In this document: piece after piece, positions 4,949-5,771 of the stretch
Layout: the number at the start of each line of letters is the position of its first letter
Position numbering within the stretch: the first letter of the stretch is position 1
Assembly (NCBI GenBank): GCA_023418355.1
Contig: JAEZZU010000253.1
Coordinates: forward strand, 1-5,771
DNA: 5,771 nt
Source of the DNA: Pseudomonadota bacterium
GTDB lineage: Bacteria > Pseudomonadota > Gammaproteobacteria > Burkholderiales > Burkholderiaceae_C
Direction of reading: 5' to 3'
Position numbers and translations under genes: made by a program
The notes under the pieces: model-generated
The model's input: the letters and a program-made list of their open reading frames with translations, nothing else
Databases searched by the model: none
What the model was told of the DNA's origin: nothing

Positions 4949-5771
4949 ATGGATATTTGTCAACTACGCAGCTTTGTAGCTGTTGCAGAGGCAGGCAGCT
5001 ACATCAAAGCCGCAGATCTGCTCAACACGCCACAGCCCACATTGAGCCGGCAGGTGCGCACCCTGGAAGTAGAGCTGCGCGCCTGCCTGTTCCACAGACA
5101 TGGCCGCGGCGTGCGCCTGACTGACAAGGGCTCCAACTTTCTGGAATATGCACGCTCAGTGCTGCATACGGTTGACGCAGCCATTCTTTCGGTCAGAGAC
5201 AGCGAGTCTGTGTTTACAGGACAGCTGGTCATTGGCCTGACGCCCAGCATTGGCCGGATTCTGATTCCCAGCCTGATGCCGCTGCTCAAGAGCCAGTTTC
5301 CTCTGGCATCCATCCGGCTGACCGAGGGGCTTTCCGGTGCCCTGTATGAAAAGGTCTTGCTGGGCCAGCTCGACTTTGCGCTGGTACTCAGCCCCGCCAG
5401 TTCTCCGCACCTGTCGATAGAGCCCCTGGCCACTGAACAGCTCTACCTGATAGGCCCGCCAACCGAAAATTCCAGCGATGACATTCTTTTAAAAGATGCC
5501 GTCAATCTGCCATTAATTCTCCCCCACAGTAATCAATGGACACGACCAGCCATTGAAACTGCTGCCGCCAAGCTGGGGTTGAATCTGCGCATTGAACTGG
5601 AAATTGACTCTACCGCTTCCACTACCGAAATTGTTTCCAGCGGCGGCGGTTATTCCATCATGCCAGGCAGCCTGCAGCAATTGAAATCCTACCCAGCGCT
5701 TTCATGGCGAAAAATCGTGAATCCTTCGTTAGAGGCCACGATCAGCATGATTTCCTCCACACGCCAGCCAC
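4949..5771 (+). CDS. LysR-type transcriptional regulator (3' end cut by the window)
   Basis: The first 274 residues of a LysR-family regulator are visible; about 300 is usual, so only some 25-35 residues are missing beyond the right edge. The N-terminal winged helix-turn-helix covers about 1-60, with the recognition region AADLLNTPQPTLSRQVRTLE (21-40) and the wing LFHRHGRGVRLTDKG (47-61). Arg44 stands where most relatives have Gly (usual ELG before the PLF/LF segment). A linker helix follows to about residue 90, then the periplasmic-binding-protein-like effector domain, opening with GQLVIGLTPSIGRILIPSLMPLLKS and including LLGQLDFALV and GGGYSIMPG. It is in the same direction as the catabolic genes, 60 bases after the reductase, so it may be co-transcribed with the operon or have its own promoter. 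It most likely activates the operon in response to the aromatic substrate or an intermediate (inference). The coding sequence is more AT-rich near 5460-5640 than the upstream genes. Confidence 0.93.
   Translation, partial: MDICQLRSFVAVAEAGSYIKAADLLNTPQPTLSRQVRTLEVELRACLFHRHGRGVRLTDKGSNFLEYARSVLHTVDAAILSVRDSESVFTGQLVIGLTPSIGRILIPSLMPLLKSQFPLASIRLTEGLSGALYEKVLLGQLDFALVLSPASSPHLSIEPLATEQLYLIGPPTENSSDDILLKDAVNLPLILPHSNQWTRPAIETAAAKLGLNLRIELEIDSTASTTEIVSSGGGYSIMPGSLQQLKSYPALSWRKIVNPSLEATISMISSTRQP

Noticed and set aside
1..5771. CRISPR arrays, tRNA or rRNA genes, insertion sequences
   Set aside because: No regularly spaced repeats, cloverleaf, rRNA-like sequence, transposase or terminal inverted repeats seen.

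Overview
The window is a compact aromatic ring-opening catabolic operon, with all recognisable genes on the + strand. GC content is moderately high, codon usage is GC-rich, and the proteins resemble proteobacterial two-component phenol hydroxylase and meta-cleavage enzymes. A Comamonas/Delftia-like betaproteobacterium fits, but that is inference because no rRNA or other taxonomic marker is present.

Layout: bases 1-577 hold no convincing gene. They form a leader with several short dyads, including a 10-bp palindrome and a LysR-type T-N11-A motif at 441-467 that could be the operator of the operon. Then follow (i) an alpha/beta-fold meta-cleavage product hydrolase (578-1408), (ii) a type I (vicinal oxygen chelate) extradiol catechol dioxygenase (1514-2428), (iii) an acyl-CoA-dehydrogenase-fold flavin-dependent monooxygenase of the HsaA/TesA2 type (2452-3624), (iv) a flavin reductase with a C-terminal IclR effector-like domain (3707-4888), and (v) a LysR-type regulator (4949 to the right edge, truncated). 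The spacers between genes (i)/(ii) and (iii)/(iv) each hold a strong perfect or near-perfect hairpin without a U-tract.

How it works together (inference from families): the reductase supplies reduced flavin to the monooxygenase, which ortho-hydroxylates a phenol to a catechol. The extradiol dioxygenase opens that ring. The hydrolase splits the C-C bond of the product, giving a 2-hydroxydienoate and a carboxylic acid. This is the same chemistry as HsaA-HsaB-HsaC-HsaD/TesA2-A1-B-D of steroid degradation and BphC-BphD of biphenyl degradation, but the gene order, the lack of other steroid genes in the window, and the reductase fusion leave the substrate open. The lower pathway (hydratase, aldolase, acetaldehyde dehydrogenase) is not in the window.

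The most unusual item is the reductase: an IclR-type ligand-binding domain with no DNA-binding helix-turn-helix, fused to the redox enzyme. This suggests direct control of flavin reduction by the aromatic substrate.
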